NCBI RefSeq assembly: GCF_003116135.1
Contig: NZ_PDOA01000009.1
Span: 1 to 64,000 of the forward strand
Source of the DNA: Teichococcus aestuarii
GTDB taxonomy: Bacteria > Pseudomonadota > Alphaproteobacteria > Acetobacterales > Acetobacteraceae
DNA: 64,000 nucleotides
Direction: 5' to 3'
The position numbers and the translations under genes were made by a program. Each line of letters starts with the position of its first letter. Position 1 is the stretch's first letter. The notes below the pieces were generated by a model. It saw only the letters and a list, made by a program, of their open reading frames with translations, was not told where the DNA came from and did not search any database. Positions 41,981-52,604 of this stretch are shown piece after piece.

Positions 41981-43000
41981 ATGGACAAGATCGAGGCCCT
42001 GGCGCGCGGTGACGCCCTCCCTGGCGCGAATGCCGGCTGGCGCCGCCGTGCGATGCTCTCCGGGCTCGGGGGGGCGCTGCTCGCCGCCCCCTTCATCCGC
42101 CCTGCGCGCGCGGCGGGCTTCCCGCAGCGCCCGATCGAGGTGGTGACGCATGCCGGCGTCGGCGGCGGCACCGACATCACCGCCCGGATGATGATGATGC
42201 AGGCGCCGGCCGAGCTGGGCGGCGAGATGACGGTGGTGAACAAGACCGGCGGCAGCGGCGCCGCCGCCATCGCCTACGCCGCCAGCCGCCCCAAGGACGG
42301 CCACACCCTGCTGCTGGTGACGCAGAGCCATATCCTGACCATGCTGCGCATGCGCCTGCCGGTGCAGTTCGACGACCTCGTGCCTCTGGCGCGCGGCACG
42401 GCGGACGCGCAGGTGCTGATGGTGCGGGCCGGCGGCCCGCTGCGCTCGGCCGACGCGCTGCGCGAGCAGGGGCGGAGCCGCTCGCTGAAGATCGGCGTCA
42501 CGGCGGTGGGCAGCCTGGACCATGTGGCGAGCTTCGGCTTCGCCCGCGCGGCGGCGTTGCAGCCGCTCTCGGCCGTGCCGTTCCGCGGCGGCGGCGACAT
42601 CGTGGTGAACCTGGTCGGCGGCAACATCGACATCGGCCTGCTGAACTATGCCGAGGCGGAATCGCAGATCACCGCCGGCGAGGTGCGCCCGCTGCTGGTG
42701 CTCTCCGACGCGCGCATCGCCGCCCTGCCGGACACGCCCACGGCGAAGGAGGCCGGCATCGACTTCTCGGCCACGGTGGCGCGCGGCTACTGCGTGCTGA
42801 AGGGCACGCCGGAGGACCGCGTGGCGAAGCTGCGCGAGGGGCTGGTGCGCGCCATGCGGACGCCGGCCTATGGCGACTATCTCGCCAGCTCCGGCCAGTC
42901 GGCCGACAGCGTCGCGGGTGCCGAGGGCTGGGCGCGGCAGCTCGCCGAGTACCAGGCGCTCAGCCGCGAGGCGCTGGCCGAGCTGGGGCTGGCGCGGTGA
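41981..43000 (+). CDS. Tripartite tricarboxylate transporter binding protein (Bug family), copy 2
   Basis: 339 aa from ATG 41981 with GAGGAGG upstream. The export signal begins late: about 15 polar residues, then WRRRAMLSGLGGALLAAPFI, a twin-arginine-like pattern. The mature part has FPQRPIEVVTHAGVGGGTDITAR and VNKTGGSGAAAIAYAAS, the Bug loops, in a divergent form. Its stop overlaps tctB, so it is the dedicated receptor of this TctAB pair. Confidence 0.87.
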   Translation: MDKIEALARGDALPGANAGWRRRAMLSGLGGALLAAPFIRPARAAGFPQRPIEVVTHAGVGGGTDITARMMMMQAPAELGGEMTVVNKTGGSGAAAIAYAASRPKDGHTLLLVTQSHILTMLRMRLPVQFDDLVPLARGTADAQVLMVRAGGPLRSADALREQGRSRSLKIGVTAVGSLDHVASFGFARAAALQPLSAVPFRGGGDIVVNLVGGNIDIGLLNYAEAESQITAGEVRPLLVLSDARIAALPDTPTAKEAGIDFSATVARGYCVLKGTPEDRVAKLREGLVRAMRTPAYGDYLASSGQSADSVAGAEGWARQLAEYQALSREALAELGLAR

Positions 43001-43473
43001 GCCGCCCCACCCCCTTCCTGTGGCGGGACCGGCGCGTGGCGCTGGCGGTGGCCGCCGTCGCCCTGGCCTTCCTCGCCGGCACCTTCAGCTTCGACGCGGT
43101 GCCGGCGGCGCTGATGGAAGGCATGGGCGCCAGCGAGTTCCCGCGCCTGGTGGGCTTCGTCATCCTGCTGCTGGCGCTGGTGCTGGCGCTGCAGCCCGCC
43201 CCGGCGGAGGAGGAGGCGCTGCCCGCCATCAACCGCTGCGGCTGGGCCACCTTCGCCGCCTGCCTGGCCTTCCTGGCGGTGATGGCGCTGGCCGGCATGC
43301 TGGTGGCCATGTTCGCCTTCATGGTCGGCGTGGGCTGGCTGTGGGGGGAGCGGCGCCCCGGCGTGCTGCTGGCCAGCGCCGGCGGCATGGTGCTCTGCCT
43401 CTGGCTGCTCTTCGTGCGCGTGTTCGGCCTCACCCTGCCGGGCGGCCTGCTCGGCGACATGCTGTTCAACTGA
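42997..43473 (+). CDS. tctB: Tripartite tricarboxylate transporter small membrane protein TctB
   Basis: 158 aa from GTG 42997 (GTGA overlap). Four membrane segments in the TctB order: about 10-28, 48-66 (LVGFVILLLALVLALQ), 82-115 and 122-140. Short soluble loop EEALPAINRCGW between the second and third. Small integral subunit of the TTT system; exact task not known. Confidence 0.85.
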   Translation: MSRPTPFLWRDRRVALAVAAVALAFLAGTFSFDAVPAALMEGMGASEFPRLVGFVILLLALVLALQPAPAEEEALPAINRCGWATFAACLAFLAVMALAGMLVAMFAFMVGVGWLWGERRPGVLLASAGGMVLCLWLLFVRVFGLTLPGGLLGDMLFN

Positions 43474-43488
43474 GCGGGGCGCACGGAC

Positions 43489-44991
43489 ATGGAAGCCTTC
43501 CTGAGCGGCATGGCGGTCCTGGCGGACCCCTTCATCCTCGGCATGACGGTGGCGGGCACGCTGCTCGGCGTGTTCGTCGGCGCGCTGCCCGGCATCGGCG
43601 GCAGCACCACGCTGGCGCTGCTGCTGCCGCTGACCATCGGCATCAACCCCATCGCCTCGCTCGCCTTCATGGGCGCGGTGTATTGCGGCGCCAATTTCGG
43701 CGGCTCGATCACCGCCATCCTGGTGAACAGCCCCGGTGACCCCTCGGCCTCGGCCACGGCGCTCGAGGGCTACAAGATGGCGGAGAAGGGCGAGGCGGGG
43801 CTGGCGCTCGGCATGTCCGCCGTCGCCAGCGCCATCGGCGGCATCTTCAGCGTCATCGTCATGATCGTGGCGGCGCCGCTGCTGGCGCGGGCGGCCTACA
43901 GCTTCGGCCCGCCGGAATACTTCGCGCTGGCGCTGTTCGGCCTTTCGATGTGCGCGGCGGTGGGCGGCGATTCCCCGGTGAAGAACCTCATCGCCGCGGC
44001 GTTCGGCGTGGCGCTCGCCACGGTCGGCATCGACCTGACCACCGGGGTGGAGCGCTTCACCTTCGGCCTCTACGACCTGACGGACGGGATCGGCTTCGTG
44101 CCCGTGCTGATCGGCCTGTTCGCGCTGGCGGAGATGTTCGACCAGGCCAGCCGCCAGCATTCCCTGGGCAAGCTGCTGAAGCTGGATTCCGTGCGTATCC
44201 CCGGCATGGCGGAGTTCCGCAAATGCGCCAGGAGCATCGTGCTGGGCAGCGGCCTCGGCACCTTCATCGGCGCGCTGCCGGCGCTCGGCGCCACCACCGC
44301 CGCGCTGGTCTCCTACAACGAGACGCGGCGCTGGTCGAAGCACAAGCATGAATTCGGCCATGGCGCGATCGAGGGCGTGGCGGGGCCGGAGGCGGCCAAC
44401 AACTCGGCCGTCGGCGGCGCCATGGTGCCCACCCTGGCGCTCGGCATCCCCGGCAGCTCCACCACCGCCATCATGCTGGCGGCGCTGGTGGTGCAGGGCG
44501 TGCGCCCGGGGCCGCATCTGTTCAACGAGCAGCCGACGCTGCTCTACGCCGTCTTCGCCTCCATGCTGGCGGCCAACCTCATCTACCTCGTGCTGGGGCT
44601 GTATTCGGCGAAGCTCTTCGCGCGCATCAGCATGGTGCCGCCGGCGCTGCTGTGGCCGGCCGTCTTCGTCCTGTCGGTCATCGGCGCCTACGGGCCGAAC
44701 CAGTCGATGGGCGAGGTCTACCTGATGCTGTTCTTCGGCGTGGTGGGGCTGCTGTTCCGCCGCCACGGCTTCTCGCCGGCGCCGCTGGTGATGGGTCTGG
44801 TGCTGGGCTCGCTGCTCGAGGAATCGCTGAAGCAGTCGCTGCTGATCTTCCAGGATGGCTGGGTGCTGGGCTTCCTGGGCCGGCCGATCGCGCTGCTGCT
44901 GATCGGCGTCACGCTGCTCGGGCTGGGCGCGCCCTGGGTGCTGCGGCTGGTGGCGCGGCTGCGCGGCCCTGCCGGCCGGCGGGTGGCCTGA
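43489..44991 (+). CDS. tctA: Tripartite tricarboxylate transporter large permease TctA
   Basis: 500 aa, the usual length, with about twelve membrane segments. Both conserved TctA blocks are visible: GVFVGALPGIGGSTTLALLLPLTIG (written here as one helix-loop at about 25-45) and GAVYCGANFGGSITAILVN, plus PEAANNSAVGGAMVPTL near 305. It moves the carboxylate inward with ions, after delivery by a Bug protein. Last gene of the operon, followed by a hairpin. Confidence 0.93.
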   Translation: MEAFLSGMAVLADPFILGMTVAGTLLGVFVGALPGIGGSTTLALLLPLTIGINPIASLAFMGAVYCGANFGGSITAILVNSPGDPSASATALEGYKMAEKGEAGLALGMSAVASAIGGIFSVIVMIVAAPLLARAAYSFGPPEYFALALFGLSMCAAVGGDSPVKNLIAAAFGVALATVGIDLTTGVERFTFGLYDLTDGIGFVPVLIGLFALAEMFDQASRQHSLGKLLKLDSVRIPGMAEFRKCARSIVLGSGLGTFIGALPALGATTAALVSYNETRRWSKHKHEFGHGAIEGVAGPEAANNSAVGGAMVPTLALGIPGSSTTAIMLAALVVQGVRPGPHLFNEQPTLLYAVFASMLAANLIYLVLGLYSAKLFARISMVPPALLWPAVFVLSVIGAYGPNQSMGEVYLMLFFGVVGLLFRRHGFSPAPLVMGLVLGSLLEESLKQSLLIFQDGWVLGFLGRPIALLLIGVTLLGLGAPWVLRLVARLRGPAGRRVA

Positions 44992-44998
44992 GGCTGGC

Positions 44999-45024
44999 GG
45001 GCGGGGGGAGGAGAACCCCCGCCC
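44999..45024. terminator. Stem-loop between convergent tctA and the HU gene
   Basis: GGGCGGGGG (44999-45007) pairs perfectly with CCCCCGCCC (45016-45024). There is no T tract, so efficiency as a terminator is uncertain. Confidence 0.55.
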
Positions 45025-45033
45025 GGCCGCCTG

Positions 45034-45303
45034 TCAGACCGCCTTCTTCAGGTTGGGCGAGGCCTTGAAGCGGACGGTCTTGCCCGCCTTGATCTTCACC
45101 GGCTCGCCGGTGCGGGGGTTCATGCCCTTGCGCGCCTTGGTCTTGCGCACGGCGAAGGTGCCGAAGCTGGGCAGGGTGAAGCCGCCATTCTTCTTCATTT
45201 CCTTGACGATGGCCGCAATCAGGTCACCGGCGGCACGATTGGCGGCGACGCCGGTGCAGCCCGTGGAATCCTGGATGACCTGGGAAATGAAGGCCTTCGA
45301 CAT
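45034..45303 (-). CDS. hup: HU family DNA-binding protein
   Basis: 89 aa, single HU/IHF domain. The signature FTLPSFGTFAVRKTKARKGMNPRTG spans the beta arm with the DNA-intercalating R-N-P-R-T-G tip, and the C-terminus ends VRFKASPNLKKAV. HU bends and compacts DNA in the nucleoid. Single gene with its promoter in the 240-bp region up to 45543. Confidence 0.93.
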   Translation of the reverse strand: MSKAFISQVIQDSTGCTGVAANRAAGDLIAAIVKEMKKNGGFTLPSFGTFAVRKTKARKGMNPRTGEPVKIKAGKTVRFKASPNLKKAV

Positions 45304-45543
45304 ATCTGACTTTGCTTTCTTTATCGGTAAGGTCGGTGCGTGGCGCCGGGTCTGGCGCGGCGCTGCTTAGCAATCCCGGCGGGGCTCCGCCAGCGGCCGC
45401 CCCTGTGGCCGGCACGCCACGCCGCAGGGCAGACATGTGACCCGGAAGGTCCATGCGATGCTGCAACAGGAAGCCGCGGCAGCGGGCCCTGACGAAGCCA
45501 TGCTACAAGCTGCCAAAACCGCTTCAGACCTTCGGCCCGGACA

Positions 45544-46671
45544 ATGTTTCCCCTGCCTGACGTCAGCACGGTCCGCCTATGCAGCCTGCTTCTGAGCATA
45601 GCCTTCACGGCGGTCTTCCTGGTCCTCTGGCGTGGCCGCGGGGAAGACGATCATCTGCTGCACTGGGCCCTCAGCTCGGCGCTCTACACGGCGGTGCTGC
45701 TGGGCTTCCAGCTCTTCACCGACACGCTGCCGCCATGGCCGGGAAGCCTGCTCTTCGCCTCGCTGGTGGGCAGCAACCTGCTGCTGATCAGCGGCGCTCG
45801 GGTGTTCGAGGGACCGCGGCCCTTCGCCGCCTGGATGCTGCTGCCGCTGCTGGGCTGCGCCCTGGCCTATTCCGCGCCGTTCTGGCTGGCGGCGTGGGGG
45901 CTTCCGCTGCCGATGCCTCAGGCCGGCCGGATCTGCGGCACGCTGGGATTGCTGGCTGGCGTCTGCCTGGTGGGCTGGGTGCTGCTGCGCGGGGGCGGCG
46001 CCGGATGGCGCGGCCGGCGCATCGCCGGGCTGGCGATGCTCGGCTATGTGCCGGGCTATGTCGTCGCCATCCTGCTGGAGTTCGATGGCGCGGCGAGGCT
46101 CAATGCCGCGGCCCTGCTGCCGATGCTGTCCGACCAGCTCCTGCTGGCGGTGCTGTATCTTGGCCTGCTGTCCATGCCGGGCGAGCGCGCCCAGCAGACC
46201 CTGCGCGAGGCCGCGCTGCGGGACCCGCTGACCGGTGCCTGGAACCGCGCCGGGCTGGAGGCGCAGCGGCCTGGGCTGGTCATGGCCGGCGCCGCGCTGA
46301 TCCTGATCGACATCGACCATTTCAAGTCGATCAACGACCGGCACGGACACGCGGCGGGAGATGCGGTGCTGGCCTCTCTGGCCGCGCGGGCGGCGGCGCT
46401 GGCGGCGGAGCAAGGAGGGTGGCTGGCCCGGCTGGGCGGCGACGAGTTCGTCGCCGTGCTGCCGCATGCCTCGGCCGAGGAAGGGCAGCTCCTGGCCCGG
46501 CGGATGCGCGGCGCGGTGGCGGCCGGCGGGCCGGGGCTGCCGCCCTACACGGTCAGCCTGGGGCTGACCATGGTGGCCCCCGGCGAGGCCGGGCTGGAGC
46601 ACGCCATGGCCCGTGCCGACGACCGGCTCTACCAGGCCAAGGCGCTGGGGCGAGACCAGCTCGCCCTCTGA
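45544..46671 (+). CDS. Membrane-bound diguanylate cyclase (GGDEF)
   Basis: 375 aa. Seven or so membrane helices over residues 8-215 (for example LCSLLLSIAFTAVFLVLW and LAGVCLVGWVLLRG) form the sensor part. The GGDEF domain follows from about 220: DPLTGAWNRAGLEA, LILIDIDHFKSINDRHGHAAGD and the active loop LARLGGDEFVAVL near 297. All catalytic residues are present; an RxxD inhibitory site is not obvious. It would make cyclic di-GMP in response to an unknown signal. No EAL domain. Convergent with the aminotransferase gene. Confidence 0.9.
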   Translation: MFPLPDVSTVRLCSLLLSIAFTAVFLVLWRGRGEDDHLLHWALSSALYTAVLLGFQLFTDTLPPWPGSLLFASLVGSNLLLISGARVFEGPRPFAAWMLLPLLGCALAYSAPFWLAAWGLPLPMPQAGRICGTLGLLAGVCLVGWVLLRGGGAGWRGRRIAGLAMLGYVPGYVVAILLEFDGAARLNAAALLPMLSDQLLLAVLYLGLLSMPGERAQQTLREAALRDPLTGAWNRAGLEAQRPGLVMAGAALILIDIDHFKSINDRHGHAAGDAVLASLAARAAALAAEQGGWLARLGGDEFVAVLPHASAEEGQLLARRMRGAVAAGGPGLPPYTVSLGLTMVAPGEAGLEHAMARADDRLYQAKALGRDQLAL

Positions 46672-46680
46672 CGCGGGCCT

Positions 46681-47874
46681 TCAGCCAGCGGCGGCGAGGC
46701 TGGCCGGGCCGTGCGCCGCCTTCCAGGCCGCGAGGCGGGAGAGCGCCTCCTCCAGCACCTCCATCCGCTTGCAGAAGGCGAAGCGGACGAAGTGCTTCGG
46801 CGCGTCCGGCCCCGGATAGAAGGCGGAGACCGGGATCGCCGTCACCTTCGCCACCTCGGTCAGGTGACGGCAGAAGGCGATGTCGTCGCCGGCGAAGCCG
46901 AGTGGCGTGAAGTCGGCCGTGACGAAGTAGCTGCCGCGCGCCGGCAGCACGCCGAATCCGAGCGCCGCCAGCCCCTCGGCCAGCCGGTCCCGCTTGGCCT
47001 GCAGGTCGGTGGAGAGGCTCTCGAAATAGGCGTCGTCCTTCGCCAGCCCCACCGCCACGGCGCGCTGCAGGTTGGGCGCGGTGGTGAAGGTGAGGTTCTG
47101 GTGTGCCTTGGCCACGTTGGGCGCCAGCCCGCGGTCGGTGGTGATGTAGCCCACCTTCCAGCCGGTGAGGCTGAAGGTCTTGCCGGCCGAGCCGATTCGC
47201 ATGCAGCGCTCGCGCATGCCGGGGAGCGTCATCAGCGGGATGTGGCGCCAGCCATCGAAGGTGAGGTGCTCATACACCTCGTCGCACACCGCGTAGGTGT
47301 CGTGGCGCTGGCACAGATCGGCGATGAAGGTCAGCTCGGCGGCGGTGAACACCTTGCTCGCCGGGTTCATCGGCGAGTTGAGCAGGATCGCCTTGGTCTT
47401 CGGGCCGAAGGCGGCGGCCAGCTCGGCACGCGGCAGCTCCCACTTGGGCGGGCTGAGGCGCACCAGCTTCGGCACCGCGCCCAGCAGCTTCACCACCGGC
47501 AGGTAGGTGTCGTAGAGCGGCTCCAGCAGCACCACCTCGTCGCCCGGGTTCAGCACGGCCATCAGGCAGGCGGTCAGCGCCTCGGTGGCGCCGGAGGTGA
47601 CGATCACCTCCGAATCGGGGTCGATCTCCAGCCCGTAGAAGCGGCGGTTCGCCGCCGCCACGGCACGGCGCAGCTCCGGCAGGCCGGTCAGCGGCGGGTA
47701 CTGGTTGCGGTTGTCGAGCAGCGCATCGGCGGCGGCGCGCACCACATCCTCCGGACCCTCGTAGTCCGGGAAGCCCTGGCCGAGATTGATGGCGCCATGC
47801 TGCATGGCGAGCGCCGACATGACGGTGAAGACGGTGGTGCCGGTCGCGGAGAGCAGGTCGTTCTGCGGCTTCAT
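46681..47874 (-). CDS. Class I/II PLP-dependent aminotransferase (DapC/YbdL-like)
   Basis: 397 aa from ATG 47874 (MKPQNDLL). Motifs: INLGQGFPDYEGPEDV, EVIVTSGATEALTACL, NSPMNPASKVF, VCDEVYEHLTFDG and the PLP lysine in GSAGKTFSLTGWKVGY. The LGQGFPD start is typical of the kynurenine/methionine aminotransferase and N-succinyldiaminopimelate aminotransferase (DapC) group, so the exact substrate is open. Frame is open upstream of this ATG without family similarity. Confidence 0.88.
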   Translation of the reverse strand: MKPQNDLLSATGTTVFTVMSALAMQHGAINLGQGFPDYEGPEDVVRAAADALLDNRNQYPPLTGLPELRRAVAAANRRFYGLEIDPDSEVIVTSGATEALTACLMAVLNPGDEVVLLEPLYDTYLPVVKLLGAVPKLVRLSPPKWELPRAELAAAFGPKTKAILLNSPMNPASKVFTAAELTFIADLCQRHDTYAVCDEVYEHLTFDGWRHIPLMTLPGMRERCMRIGSAGKTFSLTGWKVGYITTDRGLAPNVAKAHQNLTFTTAPNLQRAVAVGLAKDDAYFESLSTDLQAKRDRLAEGLAALGFGVLPARGSYFVTADFTPLGFAGDDIAFCRHLTEVAKVTAIPVSAFYPGPDAPKHFVRFAFCKRMEVLEEALSRLAAWKAAHGPASLAAAG

Positions 47875-48600
<726 letters not shown>

Positions 48601-48666
48601 CCATGGGGATTCCGCCCTCCGCCGCAGCCTGACCGGCGCGCGGCGGCGGGCGGCGCAGCACTGGCG

Positions 48667-48689
48667 GGCGCGCGCATGGCGCGCGCGCC
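48667..48689 (+). promoter_or_regulatory. GC hairpin in the glnB-glnA spacer
   Basis: GGCGCGCGC (48667-48675) pairs with GCGCGCGCC (48681-48689), a 9-bp perfect stem of alternating G and C. Lies in the 167-bp spacer and could be a partial terminator or a processing site between the two messages. A glnA promoter may follow it. Confidence 0.45.
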
Positions 48690-48767
48690 GCCGAACGGGA
48701 CGGGGGAAGGGCCCCGGCCCGTCTAATACCGACGATGAGTGTCGTTAGGGGAACAGGACCGCACACG

Positions 48768-50198
<1,431 letters not shown>

Positions 50199-50276
50199 TT
50201 TTTCCGTCGGCTGCCGGCCAGGGTGGGGAGGGGAGAGATCCCGCTCCGCCCTGGTGCGGGTGGCGATGGGGTCAGC

Positions 50277-50313
50277 CGAAGGGCCGGCGGGGCTTTGCTC
50301 CGCCGGCCCTTCG
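50277..50313 (+). terminator. Strong stem-loop after glnA
   Basis: CGAAGGGCCGGCGG pairs perfectly with CCGCCGGCCCTTCG (14 bp) around a nine-base loop. There is no T tract, so it may act by Rho-independent pausing or as message protection. Confidence 0.65.
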
Positions 50314-50345
50314 CGTATCCGGGCGGCGGCAATTGTGAAGGCCCT

Positions 50346-51686
50346 GTGACCACCGGTAGGATGCTGCATCACAGCATCACGCGGAGCACCCCCGCCTTGG
50401 AACGTTTCTTCGAGCTGGCCGAGCGCGGCACCACACCGCGCCGGGAGATGATGGCCGGCCTCGCCACCTTCCTCACCATGGCCTACATCGTCGTCGTCAA
50501 CCCCGGCATGATGGCGGCCGCCGGCATCGACCATGGCGCCGCCTTCGTCGCCACCTGCCTCGCCGCCGCCATCGGCTCGGCGCTGATGGGGCTGCTGGCC
50601 AACTACCCCGTGGCGCTGGCGCCGGGCATGGGGCTGAACGCCTATTTCGCCTTCGCCGTGGTGGGGGGCATGGGCATCTCCTGGCAGGTGGCGCTGGGGG
50701 CGGTGTTCATCTCCGGCCTCATCTTCTTCGCCGTCTCCGTCACCGGCTTCCGCGAATGGCTGATCAACGCCATCCCGCTCTCCCTCAAGCTCGGCATCGC
50801 CGCCGGCATCGGCTTCTTCCTCGGGCTGATCGGGCTGCGCGGCATGGGGCTGGTGGTGGACAACCCGGCCACGCTGGTGGGCCTCGGCTCCTTCCGCGAG
50901 CCGGCGACGCTGCTCTCCTGCCTGGGCTTCATCCTCATCGCCGGGCTGGTGGCGCGCGGCGTCACGGGTGGCATCGTCATCGGCATCCTGGCCACGGCGC
51001 TGCTCGGCATCCCCTTCGGGCTCACCACCTTCAACGGCGTCTTCGCCATGCCGCCCTCGCTGGCGCCCACCTTCCTGCAGATGGACCTGGCCGGCGCGCT
51101 GGGCCTCGGCCTGGTCGGCATCGTCTTCACCTTCTTCCTGGTGGACCTGCTCGACAATGCCGGCACGCTGATCGCCACCACCCACCGCGCCGGGCTGATG
51201 AACAAGGACGGCTCCGTGCCGCGCCTCGGCCGCGCGCTGATGGCCGATTCCGGCGGCGCCATGATCGGCGCGGCGCTCGGCACCTCCACCACGGTGAGCT
51301 ACATCGAGAGTGCCGCCGGCGTGCAGGCGGGCGGCCGCACCGGCCTCACCGCGCTCACCGTCGCCGCGCTGTTCCTGCTGACGCTGTTCCTGGCGCCGCT
51401 CGCCACCTCCATCCCGGCCTTCGCCACGGCGCCGGCGCTGGTGCTGGTGGCCTGCCTGATGGCCCAGAGCCTGCGCGACATCGCCTGGGACGACACCACG
51501 GAATACCTGCCCGCCATCGTCACGGCGCTGGCCATGCCCTTCACCTTCTCGATCGCCACCGGCATCGGCCTCGGCTTCATCGCCTATGCGCTGGTGAAGG
51601 TGGTGGCGGGGCGCGCCGGCCAGGTGGGAGGCGCGGTGTGGGTCATCGCCGCCGCCTCGGCGCTGAAGTTCTGGCTGCAGAGCTGA
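50346..51686 (+). CDS. NCS2 family purine-type permease (AzgA/GhxP-like)
   Basis: About 446 aa from GTG 50346 (GAAGG just upstream); ATG 50361 is the alternative. ERFFELAERGTTPRREMMAG and FLTMAYIVVVNPGMM at the N-terminus, ANYPVALAPGMGLNAYFAF and TFFLVDLLDNAGTLI are signature blocks of the AzgA-type hypoxanthine/guanine or adenine proton symporters. About 12-14 membrane segments. Substrate is likely a purine base; linkage to glnA (nitrogen supply) is suggestive only. Confidence 0.9.
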   Translation: MTTGRMLHHSITRSTPALERFFELAERGTTPRREMMAGLATFLTMAYIVVVNPGMMAAAGIDHGAAFVATCLAAAIGSALMGLLANYPVALAPGMGLNAYFAFAVVGGMGISWQVALGAVFISGLIFFAVSVTGFREWLINAIPLSLKLGIAAGIGFFLGLIGLRGMGLVVDNPATLVGLGSFREPATLLSCLGFILIAGLVARGVTGGIVIGILATALLGIPFGLTTFNGVFAMPPSLAPTFLQMDLAGALGLGLVGIVFTFFLVDLLDNAGTLIATTHRAGLMNKDGSVPRLGRALMADSGGAMIGAALGTSTTVSYIESAAGVQAGGRTGLTALTVAALFLLTLFLAPLATSIPAFATAPALVLVACLMAQSLRDIAWDDTTEYLPAIVTALAMPFTFSIATGIGLGFIAYALVKVVAGRAGQVGGAVWVIAAASALKFWLQS

Positions 51687-51692
51687 GGCCGC

Positions 51693-51725
51693 GGGGCCAT
51701 CTCCCGTTGCGCGGGAGATGGCCCC
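51693..51725. terminator. Perfect 14-bp stem-loop between convergent genes
   Basis: GGGGCCATCTCCCG (51693-51706) and its exact complement (51712-51725) around a five-base loop, placed between the ends of the permease and lytic transglycosylase genes. Long perfect stem, no T tract. Confidence 0.65.
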
Positions 51726-51756
51726 GGACGGTGCCGCCCGGCGCCCGCGCGGCCGT

Positions 51757-52491
51757 TCAGTCGCTGGCTTCGGCCAGCTCCAGATGCGCCTGGGCGTCGC
51801 GGCGCAGGCGGGCCGCCTGGGTCTTGCCGCAGGCCGGGTTGCCCAGGATGCGGTAGCCGGGCCGCACCACCTGCAGCTTCGCCTCGACACGGCAGACCAG
51901 CTTCTCGGCGTTGGGGCCGCCGCCATTCCAGCGCCGCAGGGCATCCGCCCAGTTGCCGGAATTGTTGTAGTGCCGGCGCAGATAGCCCGCCGCCCAATCC
52001 GCCGAGCGCGCGGCATCCAGCGGCCAGTCCTGCCCGGCGCTGGCATGCACCCGGGTGTTGACCTGCAGGCAGCCCGCCATCACGGACTGGCTGGCCTTGG
52101 CGCCGGCCAGGATGGCCCGCGCCTCGGACCGGCTCTCCGGGTAATAGGCGCGGCCGCCGACGCTCAGCGCATGGGCATGCAGCCCCGATTCCGCCAGCGC
52201 GATGGCCACCAGCAGGCCTTCCGGCAGGTCGTGCTTCTTCTCCGCGGTCCGGGCGGCGGCAAGGCAGGCCGAACGGGGCCCGGACGCCATGGCCGGCGTG
52301 GACAGCAGGGCGGGAGCTCCCAGCAGGAAGGCTCCCAGGATGAGCCCCGGCCACCGTCTTGGTGGTGCTTTTCGGGGTCTTGCGTGGGCGCCCCTGGGGC
52401 GGGGCGATGAGGCGCTCCGTGCCTGCTGGCACGGGAACGCCGCGGGGCGTGGGCGGTGCGGGGGCACCACCCTGCGGGTCGCGGACGTCAT
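51757..52491 (-). CDS. Lytic transglycosylase (SLT-like) domain protein
   Basis: 244 aa from ATG 52491 (MTSATRRVV). A 50-residue Arg/Pro-rich cytoplasmic-like lead precedes a hydrophobic segment (WPGLILGAFLLGAPALL) that could be a signal anchor or uncleaved signal. The catalytic domain carries GLLVAIALAESGLHAHAL with the general-acid glutamate, then SVMAGCLQVNT and AAGYLRRHYNNSGNWADALRRWNGG. It would cut peptidoglycan in the periplasm, either in cell-wall turnover or for a secretion device. No secretion genes are adjacent. The true start may be at a later codon. Confidence 0.82.
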   Translation of the reverse strand: MTSATRRVVPPHRPRPAAFPCQQARSASSPRPRGAHARPRKAPPRRWPGLILGAFLLGAPALLSTPAMASGPRSACLAAARTAEKKHDLPEGLLVAIALAESGLHAHALSVGGRAYYPESRSEARAILAGAKASQSVMAGCLQVNTRVHASAGQDWPLDAARSADWAAGYLRRHYNNSGNWADALRRWNGGGPNAEKLVCRVEAKLQVVRPGYRILGNPACGKTQAARLRRDAQAHLELAEASD

Positions 52492-52604
52492 GGAAACTTC
52501 GCTAGCACGGACCGGTGAACGATCCCAACAAAAAAAGCCGCCGCGATTCGCGCTAAGGCCTTGCCTCGCAAGGGTTAAATTAACTTTTGTTCCGAATCTG
52601 AAAT

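Noticed and set aside
42877-44766. Minus-strand frame opposite tctB and tctA
   Set aside because: Gln/Arg/His-rich shadow of membrane genes; no recognisable domain.
52530-52560. Terminator for the DUF1194 gene in the run of A residues
   Set aside because: Only a four-pair GC core is seen before the T run on the minus strand; noted under the gene but not strong enough to list alone.
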